A DNA stretch of 64,000 nucleotides from Lobulomyces angularis (taxonomy: Eukaryota; Chytridiomycota; Chytridiomycetes; Lobulomycetales; Lobulomycetaceae): assembly GCA_027604685.1 (NCBI GenBank), contig JADHYX010000033.1, positions 7,933 through 71,932 of the forward strand, written 5' to 3'. Position 1 is the stretch's first letter. Every line of letters begins with the position of its first letter. Positions 23,587 through 35,914 of the stretch are shown here, in pieces. The notes under the pieces were generated by a model. That model saw only the letters and a list, made by a program, of their open reading frames with translations, was not told the DNA's origin and searched no databases. The translations under genes and the position numbers were made by a program.

Positions 23587-24237
23587 ATGCAAAATAATAA
23601 TATTATTAAGAATATGAAAGAATTACCATTTGAATTACTTGCAGAGGTCTACCAGTATTTAGACTGGAAGTCGGTAGTGAGTTTAAAAATGACATGTAAA
23701 AAATTCAAATTTGTAAAGTTTACACACACTCAAACCTTTGAGATATTCACAAATAATAAAGTAAAGAATGTAGAAAAAATAAAATACCTGAAGGAAATTA
23801 ATTTGGAAAAAGTGAGGAGGATAGATAAGAGTTTGATTAAAAAGATTTATTTTAATCTGACGGATTTAAATTTATTGAAAGAGTTAAAAATTTTAAAATT
23901 TAATGGATATTTTTTTGGATCAAGTTGGTTTTTTGGGCGACCTTCACGAAACATAAACTTCGAAACTTTTAAGTTTTTATTTTTTGAAAACTTTTTTGAA
24001 AAAGGACATTTGAATTTAATTTTTTGCGACTCAGTTTTAAAAGAGGATTTAAAAATATTTAACTTTTTAATGTTCGAGATGAAAAATGCTATTGAGTTAA
24101 AATTGCACCAATTGAAGTTTTTAATAAAAAAGAGTTTTGTTAATGGAAACATATATTTGGTCAAGTGTTTGTTAAGTAGTGTAGATATTGAGGAGGGGCT
24201 GCTAAGAGAAGAGCATGAGATGTTAGTTCTGATGTAG
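23587..24237 (+). CDS. F-box protein, short or truncated
   Basis: A single open frame of 216 aa. Residues about 11-48 form an F-box: MKELPFELLAEVYQYLDWKS followed by VVSLKMTCKKFK, with the expected LP...L..V..YLD..S......C..F spacing. This would dock to Skp1 in an SCF ubiquitin ligase. The rest is rich in Lys, Phe, Leu and Asn without recognised substrate-binding repeats. The last part, KKSFVNGNIYLVKCLLSS, looks like one helix pair of an ankyrin-type repeat. The same frame stays open for about another 13 codons past the TAG, so the gene may be truncated by a recent stop, or that TAG may simply end it. Intronless, unlike most neighbours. Confidence 0.65.
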   Translation: MQNNNIIKNMKELPFELLAEVYQYLDWKSVVSLKMTCKKFKFVKFTHTQTFEIFTNNKVKNVEKIKYLKEINLEKVRRIDKSLIKKIYFNLTDLNLLKELKILKFNGYFFGSSWFFGRPSRNINFETFKFLFFENFFEKGHLNLIFCDSVLKEDLKIFNFLMFEMKNAIELKLHQLKFLIKKSFVNGNIYLVKCLLSSVDIEEGLLREEHEMLVLM

Positions 24238-24786
24238 AGCATTGTAAATACGCCTCAGTTTATTTTTTGGCTTTAGATTGATTTCGTAAAGAAGTTCTAA
24301 TTAATAATTTTAATAGAAATATAGAGTGCATCAAGTTTAGTTGTATTTTCGGAAAATACAAAAATTTAATTAACATGGGTGAAAAAAAAGTTGATAAGAA
24401 AGTTTACTATTCTTCAGGTCATTGTTAGGATAATAGAACATTGCAAATTGAAATAAACTACTTGAAATAATAGGTTCAAAAAATACTGTTGTTTCTATGG
24501 AAGTGGAACGATAACTTTTTCAAAAGGTTTTCTTTTTGCAAGAACTCTTTACACAAATATTCGCTTTTTTTTAGTAGTTCTACATCTATCAGTTTTAGCA
24601 ACTGAAGAATGAATAAATTAAAAAACTTATTTTTCACCATTAGATTATCGTAAAAGTATTTAAAATTTATTTTTTTTTGAAATAAATAGCCTGTATAAAA
24701 AATAAATTCAAAAATTTTTAAATTTTTAATTAGAAACTAAAATATCTCATTCTTAAGAAAGAGTAGTAAATAAAATTTTCATCACA
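24238..24786. other. intergenic, no gene seen
   Basis: Spacer between the F-box gene and the 3' end of the SHMT gene. Reading the plus strand on from the F-box stop gives only short open pieces interrupted by stops. These could be remnants of a longer F-box protein tail, but nothing recognisable is left. AATAAA-like strings are common. Confidence 0.4.
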
Positions 24787-26833
24787 TCAGTGAGTATGGG
24801 AATCAACAACGGACTGTGGGATACTTTTTGGATCAAAGCCAGGCATAGGAAAACTTCTTGCGAATTTTTCAACCTCCTTTCTAAGATTTTTAACTTCTTC
24901 ATCTTTTTCCAAAGCTGCTGTGAAGTCTTTCAACATTTTTCCTGAAGTTGATTGAACTCTTAATGCTAATTGCGCAGCTTGATGTAAAAATTCAGCTACT
25001 TGAACAAAATCTTTTTCCTTCATACTGCGTGAAGTTAGTGCAGGAGAACCTTAAATATGTGTAAGAAGCTTCAAAATAACATAATCTTTACCAATACGAA
25101 CTCCTCCAGGTTGTAAGGCAGAAACATCACCATGGACGGCATTTTTATTCAATGTAATACTTTAAAGTAAAAAAAATAAAAAAAAAATATGAACATTCGG
25201 CCATTATACCTGAGGTAATCGCAAATCTTTTCCATCTTACTACCGGTCAATTTGATAGGTCTTAAGTCCCATAAAACTAAATGGTTATCTGTTCCATCGG
25301 TTACCAATTTGTACCCCCTTTCAACTAAAGCTTCCCCAAGACGTTTTGCGTTACTCTTCACTTGTTTAGCGTATAGCTTAAAATCATCACTAGCGACTTG
25401 TTTCAGTGCAACTGCAATTCCAGCAATTGTATTATTATGTGGTCCACCTGTTCGCCAAAGAATATTTATATGATGTTATGTAAAGTAATTACCTTGATTT
25501 GATGGAAAGACGGCAAAATTTATCTTTTCCTCTAAATCAGAATTTCTTTCCCCTTTTGGGGCTCTTTTGAAGAAAATCAATCCAGCTCTTGGCCCACGCA
25601 GAGTTTTATGGGTAGTGGTGGTAACTACATCGCAAAATTCAAAAGGGTTATTAGCTTCCCCTTTAGCAACCAACCCAGAAATATGGGCAATATCAGCCAT
25701 AAGGTAAGCAGCATTTTTATCAGCAATCTAAAAGGCAATTTATTTTTTCTTTAAAAATACGAAAAATTTTAAATGTCACACCTTTCTTAATCTGCTGTAA
25801 TCCCAGTCCCTAGGATATGCACTAGCACCACAAATAATTAGCTTTGGTCTGTAAAGTTCTGCAGAAGCCTCCAACTTGTCATAATCAATGAAGCCAGTTT
25901 TCTATAGAAAAAAAATGTACTTATGAATGCAGTTATTGCCATGGTAAGTAATATTACCATATCCACTTGATATGGAAATGATTCGAAGTAAATAGCAGAG
26001 GATGACACCTTTAAAAAGTTAAACTAAAGAAGTGAAGTGTAAAAACCTTTTTTTTGGCAGTGGCGTATCCATGGGTAAGATGACCACCAGAAGGTAAGTC
26101 GAGTCCCATTATACGATCGTGTGGAGCCAAAAGTGCAGTCAAAGCTGAAAAATTTGCTGTGCTCCCTAATAAAGCTGTTAGTATATGCAACTGACAAAAA
26201 AAAAATTTACCGGAGTAAGGTTGAACATTAACACCCCATTGATTTTTATCTAAATTGAAAGCCTTTAAGGCTCTATCTCTGCAAATGTTTTCAACCTGAT
26301 CAATAAATTCATTTCCTTGAGTATTAAAAAACATTAATTTAGTATTAATTATGTAGACAAAATTTTATTCAATATAATAAGTCGAGAATATAAAACCTCC
26401 ATAGTATCTAGCACCAGGTAGACCCTCAGAATATTTGTTTGTTAATGCACTTCCGTTTGCTAAAAAAGTGATTGGATAGTGAAAGAAAAAAAGAGATAAA
26501 TAGAGCAAATAAATAAAGAAAGTTGGATTAGATTAAACAAAATGAGCAGAAGTTTAATTTGACAATTTAGTTGAGGCAAAAAGTAAAAGAGAATGTATGT
26601 TACCTTCCATGACAGCTTGACTGGTGAAATTTTCACTAGCGATGAGCTCCAAACAGGAGTATTGTCTAAACTTTTCTTCCTGAATTAAGGTATACATTTC
26701 GTTGTCTTCTTTTTCAAGAGTGACATTTAAACATTTATTCTAAGTAAGGAAAAAAAAAAAAAATTTAGCTTTAATTACAAAATCAAATAGTTTTTAAATA
26801 GTTTTTAAGTACCCATTGATCAGCAGTTGCCAT
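24787..26833 (-). CDS. SHMT: serine hydroxymethyltransferase, cytosolic type
   Basis: PLP enzyme converting serine and tetrahydrofolate to glycine and 5,10-methylene-THF; it feeds one-carbon metabolism. The start (26833) gives [20 protein letters not shown], with no presequence, so the protein is predicted cytosolic. Following blocks: [94 protein letters not shown] and [14 protein letters not shown], which holds the Schiff-base lysine. The C-terminal part contains [13 protein letters not shown] and [13 protein letters not shown]. About 480 aa, normal. Nine or so introns; one, at about 26462-26603, is near 140 nt, the longest I saw in the window. The active site is complete. Confidence 0.95.
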
Positions 26834-27922
26834 TATTATTTTTTTTTTATTTTAAAGAAAATTTTTTATTTTAACTTTATTTTATTAAAATTACGTCAAT
26901 TTGTACATCTCCCAACATTTGAGGATTCTTTGGCAGAGACACGGCTGTAGAACAACGCTTCGAGCATCATAAATAAGTTAAATATAGTTTAATAATGATT
27001 TAACTATAATTTTTGTATAATTTAAGTATAATTAACATGTAGTATAATAGTAATTTAACAGCTTTGGGTATGATGCAGAAGTATTCAAAATTAAGCAACA
27101 AATATTTCTAGAGCTGATCTAAACCAATTCGAACCAACCTTCAGTCTATTCAAGCATCAGTCGATCTATATTGTTAAAGAGTTAATGGTCAACTTTGAAA
27201 TCGTCGCGGAAAATATTTGCCGCTGTCTACAAACTGTTGAAAGACATATAACACCTTAATTTCCCATTAAAAACCCTTGTTTCCCATTTGATTAACTACC
27301 TTATCACAGATAATCTGACTACTATATTCCGAGATTTCTAGTTTAGAATTTTATTCCAGTGCTTTACCTTCGTTTTATTATATCCTGCCTTCATTCTCAT
27401 ACATTTTTTTTTAATTCACAAAAATCCAAAAACTTCTCATTTACAGCATTTATTTTTCTGTAGAAAGTATAAAAGACCATTTTAAAAATTTTGGTAAGTA
27501 TTTAATTTGAAAATAAAAACAAAAGTATGGGCGGTTTCGTAAACAATTACTTGTGTAAAAAAAATGAAATAATGTACGATAGTGGAATTTGGACTTATGA
27601 AAGCTCTGTGGCCCATGCGTAACCAGTTCATTGTGAAGTCTTTAATGCAAGGAATCTGAAATTTCCAACTGTCAAATAATCTCGAAGTACTTGATATTGT
27701 TGCTGTTTTTAAAGTTAAGATACCAAATGACTTACAGATTTAAAGCAAGAAGTCTCTTTTTTTTACGAACCCTCCTTTCTCTTTCTTTGTTCACTGCAAG
27801 CGCATGATAACTACTCATAACACACGTAAGTCTTCATCAGTTTCAATTTAATTTTATTTTTTTCCTCTTTTTTTTTTTTATTCTTTTTCTTATTTTTATT
27901 TTATGTGTAACAGAGTTAAGAA
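26834..27922. promoter_or_regulatory. divergent intergenic region, SHMT(-)/CCDC137-like(+)
   Basis: About 1.1 kb between two divergent starts, so it contains both promoters. It is less extremely AT-rich around 27060-27300 but gives no coding frame, RNA or repeat that I can recognise. T-rich tracts lie just upstream of both starts (26840-26870; 27840-27900). Confidence 0.4.
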
Positions 27923-28800
27923 ATGGGAAAAAATAAAAAAAAGGAAAATAATGATATACCAAGAAAATTTTTGGATATATTAAAATTTAAACAGGAGTAT
28001 GTTCATAAAAGTAAAAATTCAAAAGATAAAATATCAAATAAACCTAAACTGTTGCCTGGTGAAAATTTTAAACAATTTGCTAAAAGAATTGACGACGAAA
28101 CTAGAACATTAATTAATAAAGCATCACAACAAAATAATAAGTCCAGACAAAAAAAAATTGAATATTTAAAGTTGAAAAAGGTCTCAAAGGTTAAAATAAA
28201 GGATGTTAATAAGTCGGAGAAAAATATGTTTTATGAGAAAGTGGGAAAAAAAGGCAGAGGAAATGAAGAAGGTCTTGTTGAAAAGATTCCTTTTGGTTTT
28301 GTATATATTTTTTTTTTTTTTCAGAAAGTGAACAATTTTTTTTTTTATAGCAAGCACAGGAACCTCCAAAATTTTCAACCTTACCAAAGAAAAGAAAGGA
28401 ATACGTTCCAAAAAAACATCAGCTGGACTTGAAAGAAATGGAAGGAGATAAAAATTCACAACAAAAAGGTGATAATAAAAGGGATTATGAGTTAAATCCA
28501 CTACTTCCTCCACCTCCTGGTAGAAAACAAAAATTAAAAAATCTGAATCCAAATGAAAGATTAAAAATTTTATCGGAAAGAAAAAAAGTCATCGATATTT
28601 ATAGAAATTTAAAAATTAAAAAAAAAAAAGAAATTTTAGAACGAAACTATGCAGAAAACGCCATTGGAAGCAATAATAATTATTTAACTGACTACGAGAA
28701 TAAACAATATATAAAAAAAAATGAGGAGGTAAGCTTTTATCAAGAGGAGTTCGAAGGATTAGACGGGGAAGATATGTTTAGAAAGTTTGAAGAGTTCTAG
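27923..28800 (+). CDS. CCDC137-like basic nucleolar protein
   Basis: Small, highly basic protein of 275 aa from two exons, 27923-28300 and 28351-28800, split by a 50-nt intron (GTATAT...TATAG). It starts MGKNKKKENNDIPRKFLDIL. The central LLPGENFKQFAKRIDDET, then KIPFGFQAQEPPKFSTLPKK (a [FV]PFG..V..PP.L motif), and ERKKVIDIYRNLKIKKKKEI near the end (R..VI..YR.LK) match the order seen in CCDC137 and related fungal basic proteins. Those are nucleolar/ribosome-biogenesis associated. Lys-rich patches would act as nuclear localisation signals. The C-terminal stretch ends EEFEGLDGEDMFRKFEEF. The family call rests on three short motifs. Confidence 0.6.
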
Positions 28801-29047
28801 AATAAATTTTTAAATCTAATGTTAGTTCAAATATTTGCACATAAACTTTTGTCAGTATCTGGCAGTAAGTCGGGTTGAAGCATTAGAAATCAATTTTAAA
28901 TCATTATTCTTTCTTTTCCAATTATTTATTATTTTTTTTATGTTTTATTTATCGTATAAAATTTCTATTCAATAATAATTCAAACATTATAGTAAAAGTG
29001 TTTATGGAAAATAAATTAATGTATTATTTTTGTTTTTTTTTACTTTT
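28801..29047. other. convergent 3' spacer
   Basis: 247 nt between the stops of the CCDC137-like gene (+) and CCDC40 (-). AT-rich with candidate polyadenylation strings. No gene. Confidence 0.5.
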
Positions 29048-32000
29048 TTACACTTTAGCATAGCTCTCTACAGCATTAAACAGTTTCTGTAGTTGAGGAG
29101 AACCTTCATTCTATAAATAAATTGTGATCAAAATTAATAATTGTAGTCTATATAAAAACTTAATTACCTTCAATTTTTTGAGTATCTCATGAATCCTTTC
29201 TAACTTTTCTTTTTGCCTCAACAGTTCTACCCTTCTAACCACAGGATCTCTGAATAGGGGCTGGTATTTTTTTTCTTTAACATCCTCAAACCTTTTACAC
29301 TGTCTCTGAAAGACAAGTGTAAATCCTGTTCCTAGACTCTTTTTAGTTGCCTCTTCCTCAAGCTTATTGAAAAGCTCCATTTCCTTGTCCTCCAACTTTC
29401 TACATATTTCCGATGCTTCCTCAATCTGGGAATTACATTTAATGATTTCCTCTTTCAAATTTCTAGTTTCATTTTCACATTCACTAACGTCAAAGCTCGT
29501 CTGCCTAATTTTTTTGGTTATATCCTGAATATTTTTTTGTAGTTGAAATTGTCCACCTCCACTTCCTTTTGTCTTCGTCCTAATAGAAATGGTTTCTCTA
29601 CGAAAAACAGATTTTTCCATTTCTGAAATCATTTTCTCTTGTACTTTTAGCATTGAAGAGTAACGAAGTTTCATTCTGTGTATTTCTACTGTCATTTCTC
29701 TAATTTCACTAGCACCTATATTTGGGTCTAGAGCGGCCTGTGTTTCTTTAGCTAACTGAATCTTTTTTTCCCATAACATCATTTGTCGCCTTAAATAACA
29801 AAATTTAACAATTAGTTTTTATTTTGAGAAATTTGCATTTTATCTTTAAAAACTTACTCTGCTTCAATAATTCCAACAAGGGCTTTTTCTTTTTCTTCTT
29901 TTATATGCTCAATGTTAGATTCCATCTGTATGGATTCCATTTCTGCAGTCTAAAAATAAAATTTTTTATGAACGATAAAATATGAAATTGTAATCAAGTT
30001 TAAAATTTACCTTCAATTTTGCTCTATACTCTAATTCAAGAGTTAAATTATTTTCTTCTAACTTGTTATGATCTGAAGCTTGCGAGTAGAGTAAGGTGTT
30101 AACTCTTACCATTTCATTTTGAAGTTGTCTAATATTTTTTTGATGATCTCTAATTTCTTTAATTTGTGTATCAAAATGACCTGAAAGATAAAAATAAAGT
30201 GTTTTTAATGAAAAAAAATAAATAAATAAATTAATTTCATACTTTCGACAACCATTTTTTTTCTATTTAATACAGTTAGCCTAATTTTAAAATCTTTGGT
30301 AGACTCAGTTAAATCTGCAGATTTTTTTGATAAACTGACCAACTCATTTTGGGCTTTAATCCAAAATTGGCTTAATTGTGTGCATTCCTTTTCTCTTGCT
30401 TCTATTGATTTAGTTACGTTGTGAATCGTTGCCTCTAAGGGACCCATACTATCGTCCTTCAAGAAAAAATGAATGATAAAAGGTTTTTCAGTTTCACTGA
30501 TTATTAATTTTTTAATACTTGATTTTTTCCTGTTAACTGATCATATTTCTTATTTAACAAATCCATTTCACTCTGTTTTTTTCCCAATTCGTCATTTCTT
30601 CTTCTAATTTCTAACTCATATTTTTCAATGCTTTCATTTTTTTTTGATAAATCATTATCCAACTTTTTTAAATTTTCTTTCATTTGTGAAAGTCTTAAAC
30701 TTATATTTAAGCTGTCTAGTTTTACTAAACTTAAGTCATTCTGTGTTAATGCTATTAAACTTTCTTTTTCATGCACCAGTTGAAATAGTTTTTTCGAATC
30801 TTTTTTTGTTCCAACGGTTCCTTTTTCAATAGAAACTTGACTTTGTAATTGCTCGTTTATTTCGTTTTCCAATTTTTGGGTTTGCAGCATTGTCTTTTGA
30901 GTAGATTTTTGTAAGGCGTTGACTTCCAATTGCAAAACTTGTCTTTCCTATATAAAAAAACATGGATATGTATTTATTCAATTTCTTGATTTGAATTTTA
31001 GTTTTTTTACTTGTAAAACTTGTGCAAGCTCTTGCTCAGTTTGAGATAAACTTTTTGAAAAAACTGAATAAGATTCCTTTAACTTATCCTTCGAATCATT
31101 GACCGAATTAATTTGCCTTTTTAACATGTTCACCTCACCGTCTAGTTTATTCATTAATAATGTCAAAGCTTCACTTTCTTCTGCCGCTTTTTTTAACATT
31201 AATTTAAATCCTGAAATTTCTCCTTTTAGGTTAATAATTTGATTGTTATTTGTCCTAGAAATGATAAGTTAATTTTATATACATAGAAAACTTTATTACT
31301 TTATTCCATCTTTGATTTGTTCTAAAACTTCATCTCTTCTTTGTAAACCTATCAAACTGCTCTTCCACTGATGAAGTAGTTGCCGTTTTTCATACTGAAT
31401 AGCTTCCATTTCAACTGAAGCATCCTGTAAAGTTTCTAATGCCGCTTTCGTTTCTTGCTGTTGTGCAACAAACTGTGTTTCATAAAGCGCACGCTGTTCT
31501 TGAAGTTTTCTTAACTGCTCAGTTAAATTATCTATATGATAATCCTACAATATATTAATAATACCAACTATTATATTATTTTTATACCTGTCTCTTTTTT
31601 TCCATTTCTTGTTTAATTATGTCAGCCTCAGATTTCAGAGTCGTTCTTTTTGCCACCATAATTTTAGATGCTAGCTCATCACTGTAAAGTTTCACTTGCT
31701 TTAAAGTTTGTTGCATTTTTTCTAATTCGTTTTTATGCTGCTCCACTAAGTGCCATTAAAAAAAAGTTTTCAAAAAAAAAAAAAGGAAAAAAAAGAAAAT
31801 TAAAATGAATTTAAAATAAAAATTAAAAAAATACAATTTTTATTATGAGAATTCCATTTATCTGTTTGCTCCTTTTGTCTGCTGTTAAGAAGTCTCTTTT
31901 TTCTCTCTGCTTCTTCTTTAAATCCAATCATTTGCGAAGAGCTTTGCTCTGTACCTTCCAAAATTGACTGTAATCTTGCAAGTTGTTGTTGAACTGAATA

Positions 32001-33116
32001 TAATTCTACACCAATATCTTCCCTTTTTTTTATAACTTTTTTCACAGATTCTTCTTTTTCCTTTATATCTAAATCCAGCTTAACATTTTGTTCACTCAAT
32101 TGTTTATATAAAGCATCTTGAACACGTGACATTAATGGCTAAATCAAATGTATCATAATTTAATGCATTGCTATAGAAATTATCTTACATGATTAGGATC
32201 GAGTAAAGCATCATCATCGCCTTCCTCATCTTCTTCAACTTCTTCTTGTGCATCGACATTTTCCCTAATTTTTAATAACCGCTCATTTATTTCCTGTTCT
32301 CCTTGGTTAATTTGTTGAGCAATAGACTCTTTTTTTAGTTCCAATAATAAATCTTCATCTGAAGTGTGGGGTCTAGATATTACTGGTAAATGCGGTTCAG
32401 TGAAATTTTTTTCAGTAGTTTCTACTCTTTTAGGTGTAATGGACTTTAAAGGTAATTCTGGTAAAGAATTTTTTAAGTTGACCTCATTTCCAATATCTTC
32501 CATTAACTCCGAATCATTAATAGTTATTCCAAAATCTAATGTTTTATCTTCTGCCGCATCAGGTTTGAGCGTAATACTATCCAAAATATCTTTAAGGTCT
32601 GAATTTTGTAAAACTTCAGTTTCGGTTTTTGCAGTTTGTGGTTTTCGATTGCTCTCCTCCACAAATGTGGATGTAGATAAGACATTTATTAAATTGGATT
32701 CATCTGAAACTTTTTCATTTGCAGAGTCGTTAAATTCTGTAGTAACTTTAAAATCTGCTGAATCTTTATAATCTGTAGTATCGTTGTAATCTGTAGAATT
32801 TTTATAATCTGCAGTAACTTTTTCTTCTATGAAGGCTGCTTTTTCTATACTCTCTTCATTAATGGTTAGCGGTATATTTTCAGTATCAGCTTTTAATGAA
32901 TCAACTAAAACTTCAGATGATACATCCTCATTATTCTCTATTTCAGGTGGCGAAGTTTGACTAATATTTTCATTTATACTTTCTTGCATATTTTTCATTT
33001 CATTGTTATCATTGCTTTCTTTATTAATTAAAAAAAAAATTTTTTTTATTATTTATTTTTATTTTCATATGAATTTAGATTAAATTATATTTTTTTTTAC
33101 CATTTAATTCATCCAT
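29048..33116 (-). CDS. CCDC40: CCDC40-like axonemal coiled-coil protein (96-nm ruler subunit)
   Basis: With CCDC39, CCDC40 (FAP172) forms the ruler that sets the 96-nm repeat of motile cilia and places radial spokes and inner dynein arms. The N-terminal third (about 270 aa) is acidic and disordered, with a near-repeat of DYKxSxDYNxTTDY type. Then comes the diagnostic family block: LLDPNHPLMSRVQDALYKQ, followed by KKREDIGVELYSVQQQLARLQ (about 31960-32140). The rest is continuous coiled coil over about ten exons, with segments such as LRQKEKLERIHEILKKLK, and ends LQKLFNAVESYAKV. I place the start at 33116: a 16-nt first exon (MDELN) spliced across 33100-33019 in frame to ESNDNNEMKN. A start at 32998 is the alternative. 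About 1,100 aa. It implies a motile flagellated stage. Confidence 0.85.
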
Positions 33117-33536
33117 TGAAATTTATCAATATTTATAGTCTATAATTTTTTTTTTTTGAAACTTAAGTGTTGGAAAAAAAAATTAAGCGGAGTTTTAAAA
33201 AATTTAAAAATATTATTAATCTTCAGAAGTACGTGTCAACCTGCTAAAAAATAGAATATAAATTTATTTACTTTTTCACATCTCCTGAAATAAAAATTAA
33301 TTTCTATAACCAAATTAAAAATAATTTTTTTGAGCCTAATCAAGTTGTTTAAATAACAAATATTAACAGAATATATGTATTTTTTTTAATTAACGTAAAA
33401 AAAATAATATAATTAATAAAGAAGGAATGATAATTATGTTTGAATGGAAAATAATACATTTTTAAATATTACAAATTGTTGTCTTAACTTTATTTATATA
33501 TTTTTATATTCTATGAACATTAGTAATATTTTGATT
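33117..33536. other. intergenic, AT-rich
   Basis: Between the CCDC40 start and the beta-amylase stop, both on the minus strand. Dominated by A/T runs. No coding frame or RNA signal. Confidence 0.5.
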
Positions 33537-35914
33537 TTAACATCCTAAATTGACGCCACCTACAGATATATATCTAATTCCATTATGCTGAGAATCTGAA
33601 ACACCTTGATTTACAGATATCATTGTAGACTTGGTATTTAAATTAACTTGGAAAGATCCACATTGACGAGATCCGCCATTGGTGATAAAAAGAGAAATAT
33701 TAATCTGGTTACCCTCTGTAATTGGTACTTTAGCTGTTCCAATCCAAAAGCATTGGTTATTTTCACAATATTTTTGCAGTAAAAATCCATTTTGAGTGTT
33801 GCCACTTCCAAAAGTTGGGACATTTCCAACAATTGCTACTCTCTGATTTTGTCCAACATTAACATTAGCAACTTTGAAAAAAATAGCTTGTTTTTCAGGG
33901 ACAATCGTTGAAACATAAGTAGAGAAACCTTGTATGTTGTCTAAGTTATTAACTAAGTAATTAAATCTAAGGAAAGTTAAGGATAACACTTTAAAGTTGG
34001 TTAATATCTCTCTCATATTGCTATACGGATTTCCTCCAGCATCAAAAATTTCCAACGCATTTTCACCTTAAAAATTATATTATATTATTTTTTTTATAAA
34101 TGTTTAGTATACCACCACATTTAGCACCAATTTTATCACACAAACCGAAGAATTCGATAGGTAATGAGTGTGCTCCACTATATTCAGGTGCACCTGGAAC
34201 ATCGTCACGCTCTATAGCAGTAAAAGTGGTTTCAAGATCTTGAGATTTCATGGCTTTAAGTAATACCGAATAATCCCAGTAACCAGCGCATTTTTCAGCA
34301 GATCTAGGTTCCACTTGATTTGAATACTGCCAGTGTACACCAGAAATTTTCATGGCAATGTGAGCTTTTGGGAAAATATTCCCAAATGCCTCATGTGCAA
34401 TACTGCTAAGTTGAGCTGAATAGTCAATTAAACTACCTTGATACCAGTTTCCAAAATCTACTCCATAATTTGATTTGTAGCCAGTTTTGAAGAAAGTATC
34501 TAAAAAAAGAAATGAATACATTTAGTTTAACATTTTTTCTAGGGAATGAAACCAGAAATGGGAGCGTTTGCGCATGGACCAAAGGTGGTTGGTTGAGTTA
34601 AAGTATCACAAGGTGGAGTAATTTGATTTATACTAGAATGATGGTGTAATTAAACATCATTTCTAATTTTCGACTTACTTATTCAAGGAGCTTCCCCATG
34701 CGCTGTTAATCGCTGCCAGATTTCCATATTTTTTTAAAACCCAGTTTCTGAAAGAGGAAACAGCTGCAGTTCCATAAGCTTGTATCTAAAGCAAAATATG
34801 CATTAAAAATTATTCATTAGGATTCAATTTACTTGTCCGCGAGCAGGATACTTCCAATTTTTAGTGTATGATGGATATCTCAATTCACCTGATGCACCAC
34901 CGGATAAATCGATTCTTACAATGGAGCTATTGTAGCGGGCATATTGGGTTGCAAAAGCGCTGTAAAATTCGCTGTATTGTTTAATGGGATAGTCGCCAGA
35001 CCAAGGTGAAAATGCCTCTGCAATTGCTGTTCCATAGATATCGAAATATTGATATTCAGGTTTTGATGATAATCCAGTAAATGCAGGTACTAATTAAGGA
35101 AAAATGAGTAATTTTTTCTTTTTTTAATTACCTGGAATGTCACAAGGTTGATTGTAGCCACCACACTGGTGAGTTGACATTATAGGAATCCATTTTAATC
35201 CTGCGTTAATAACAGCAGCAGAGACTTGATCATAATAACTCCAATCGAACACCTGGTCGTAAGTTTCTACAAAACCCCACCAAATATCAGTTGCAAATGC
35301 TTCAACACCAGCCGCTAGTAAAAAAATTTTTTTTAATTGCTTCGTAAATGACGGCTTAATTGTTGTAATTTACCTTTTGCAATTTGTAAATCATTATTAA
35401 ATTTACCGAAATCCGTAATTTTTTCTAATGGTCCTAATGCTTCAGCTCTGTATGTTCGAACAACATTTGTTGGTGTAGGAATAACTGTAGAACTTGAAGT
35501 TGAAGTTGATGAAACTGTAGTTGTAGAAGATATAACTGTAGTAGATAGGTAAGGTTCCGCTTTTAAAAAATTATTGGTATTTCCTCTACCATCGCCAATT
35601 TTTGGTGCATCGGCGTCCAAAGTCCATTTACCGTCAACCACAAATTTATATTGATGGTCAACCTAAAAAAGATCAATTTAATAAGGGTTGTGTATTTGAC
35701 TTACAGTTCTGTCGATGTTAACGGTAGCAGTCCATTTGTTTGCAAGAGTCATAGCAATTGTTCTTCCAGACCAGTTATCGAAATCCCCTGTTAGGAAAAC
35801 ACTCTTTGCATTGGCTGATACTGGGTTGTTTAAAGTGATTGCAGTAGCAGGAAACCCCTGTGCTAATACCAAATTTAAAGTAATTAAAACTGTGACGGCT
35901 ATCTTGAATAACAT
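33537..35914 (-). CDS. secreted beta-amylase (GH14) with N-terminal CBM48/AMPK-type domain
   Basis: Exo-hydrolase releasing beta-maltose from starch or glycogen non-reducing ends. About 650-700 aa from seven or eight exons. A signal peptide (MLFKIAVTVLITLNLVLAQG) is followed by SVFLTGDFDNWSGRTIAMT and DHQYKFVVDGKWTLD, a CBM48/AMPK-type glycogen-binding fold. A Ser/Thr linker (about 35475-35560) comes next. The GH14 barrel starts AAGVEAFATDIWWGFVE; MSTHQCGGYNQPCDIPVPAF holds the flexible-loop region, SGGASGELRYPSY the general-acid Glu, and GENALEIFD the second catalytic Glu (positions as in plant GH14). SGVHWQYSNQ is the usual G[IV]HWWY block. The last 130 residues (QRVAIVGNVPTFGSG, CFWIGTAKVPI) look like a CBM20-type starch-binding domain, less certainly. 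The secretion signal suggests digestion of external or host polysaccharide. Confidence 0.88.
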
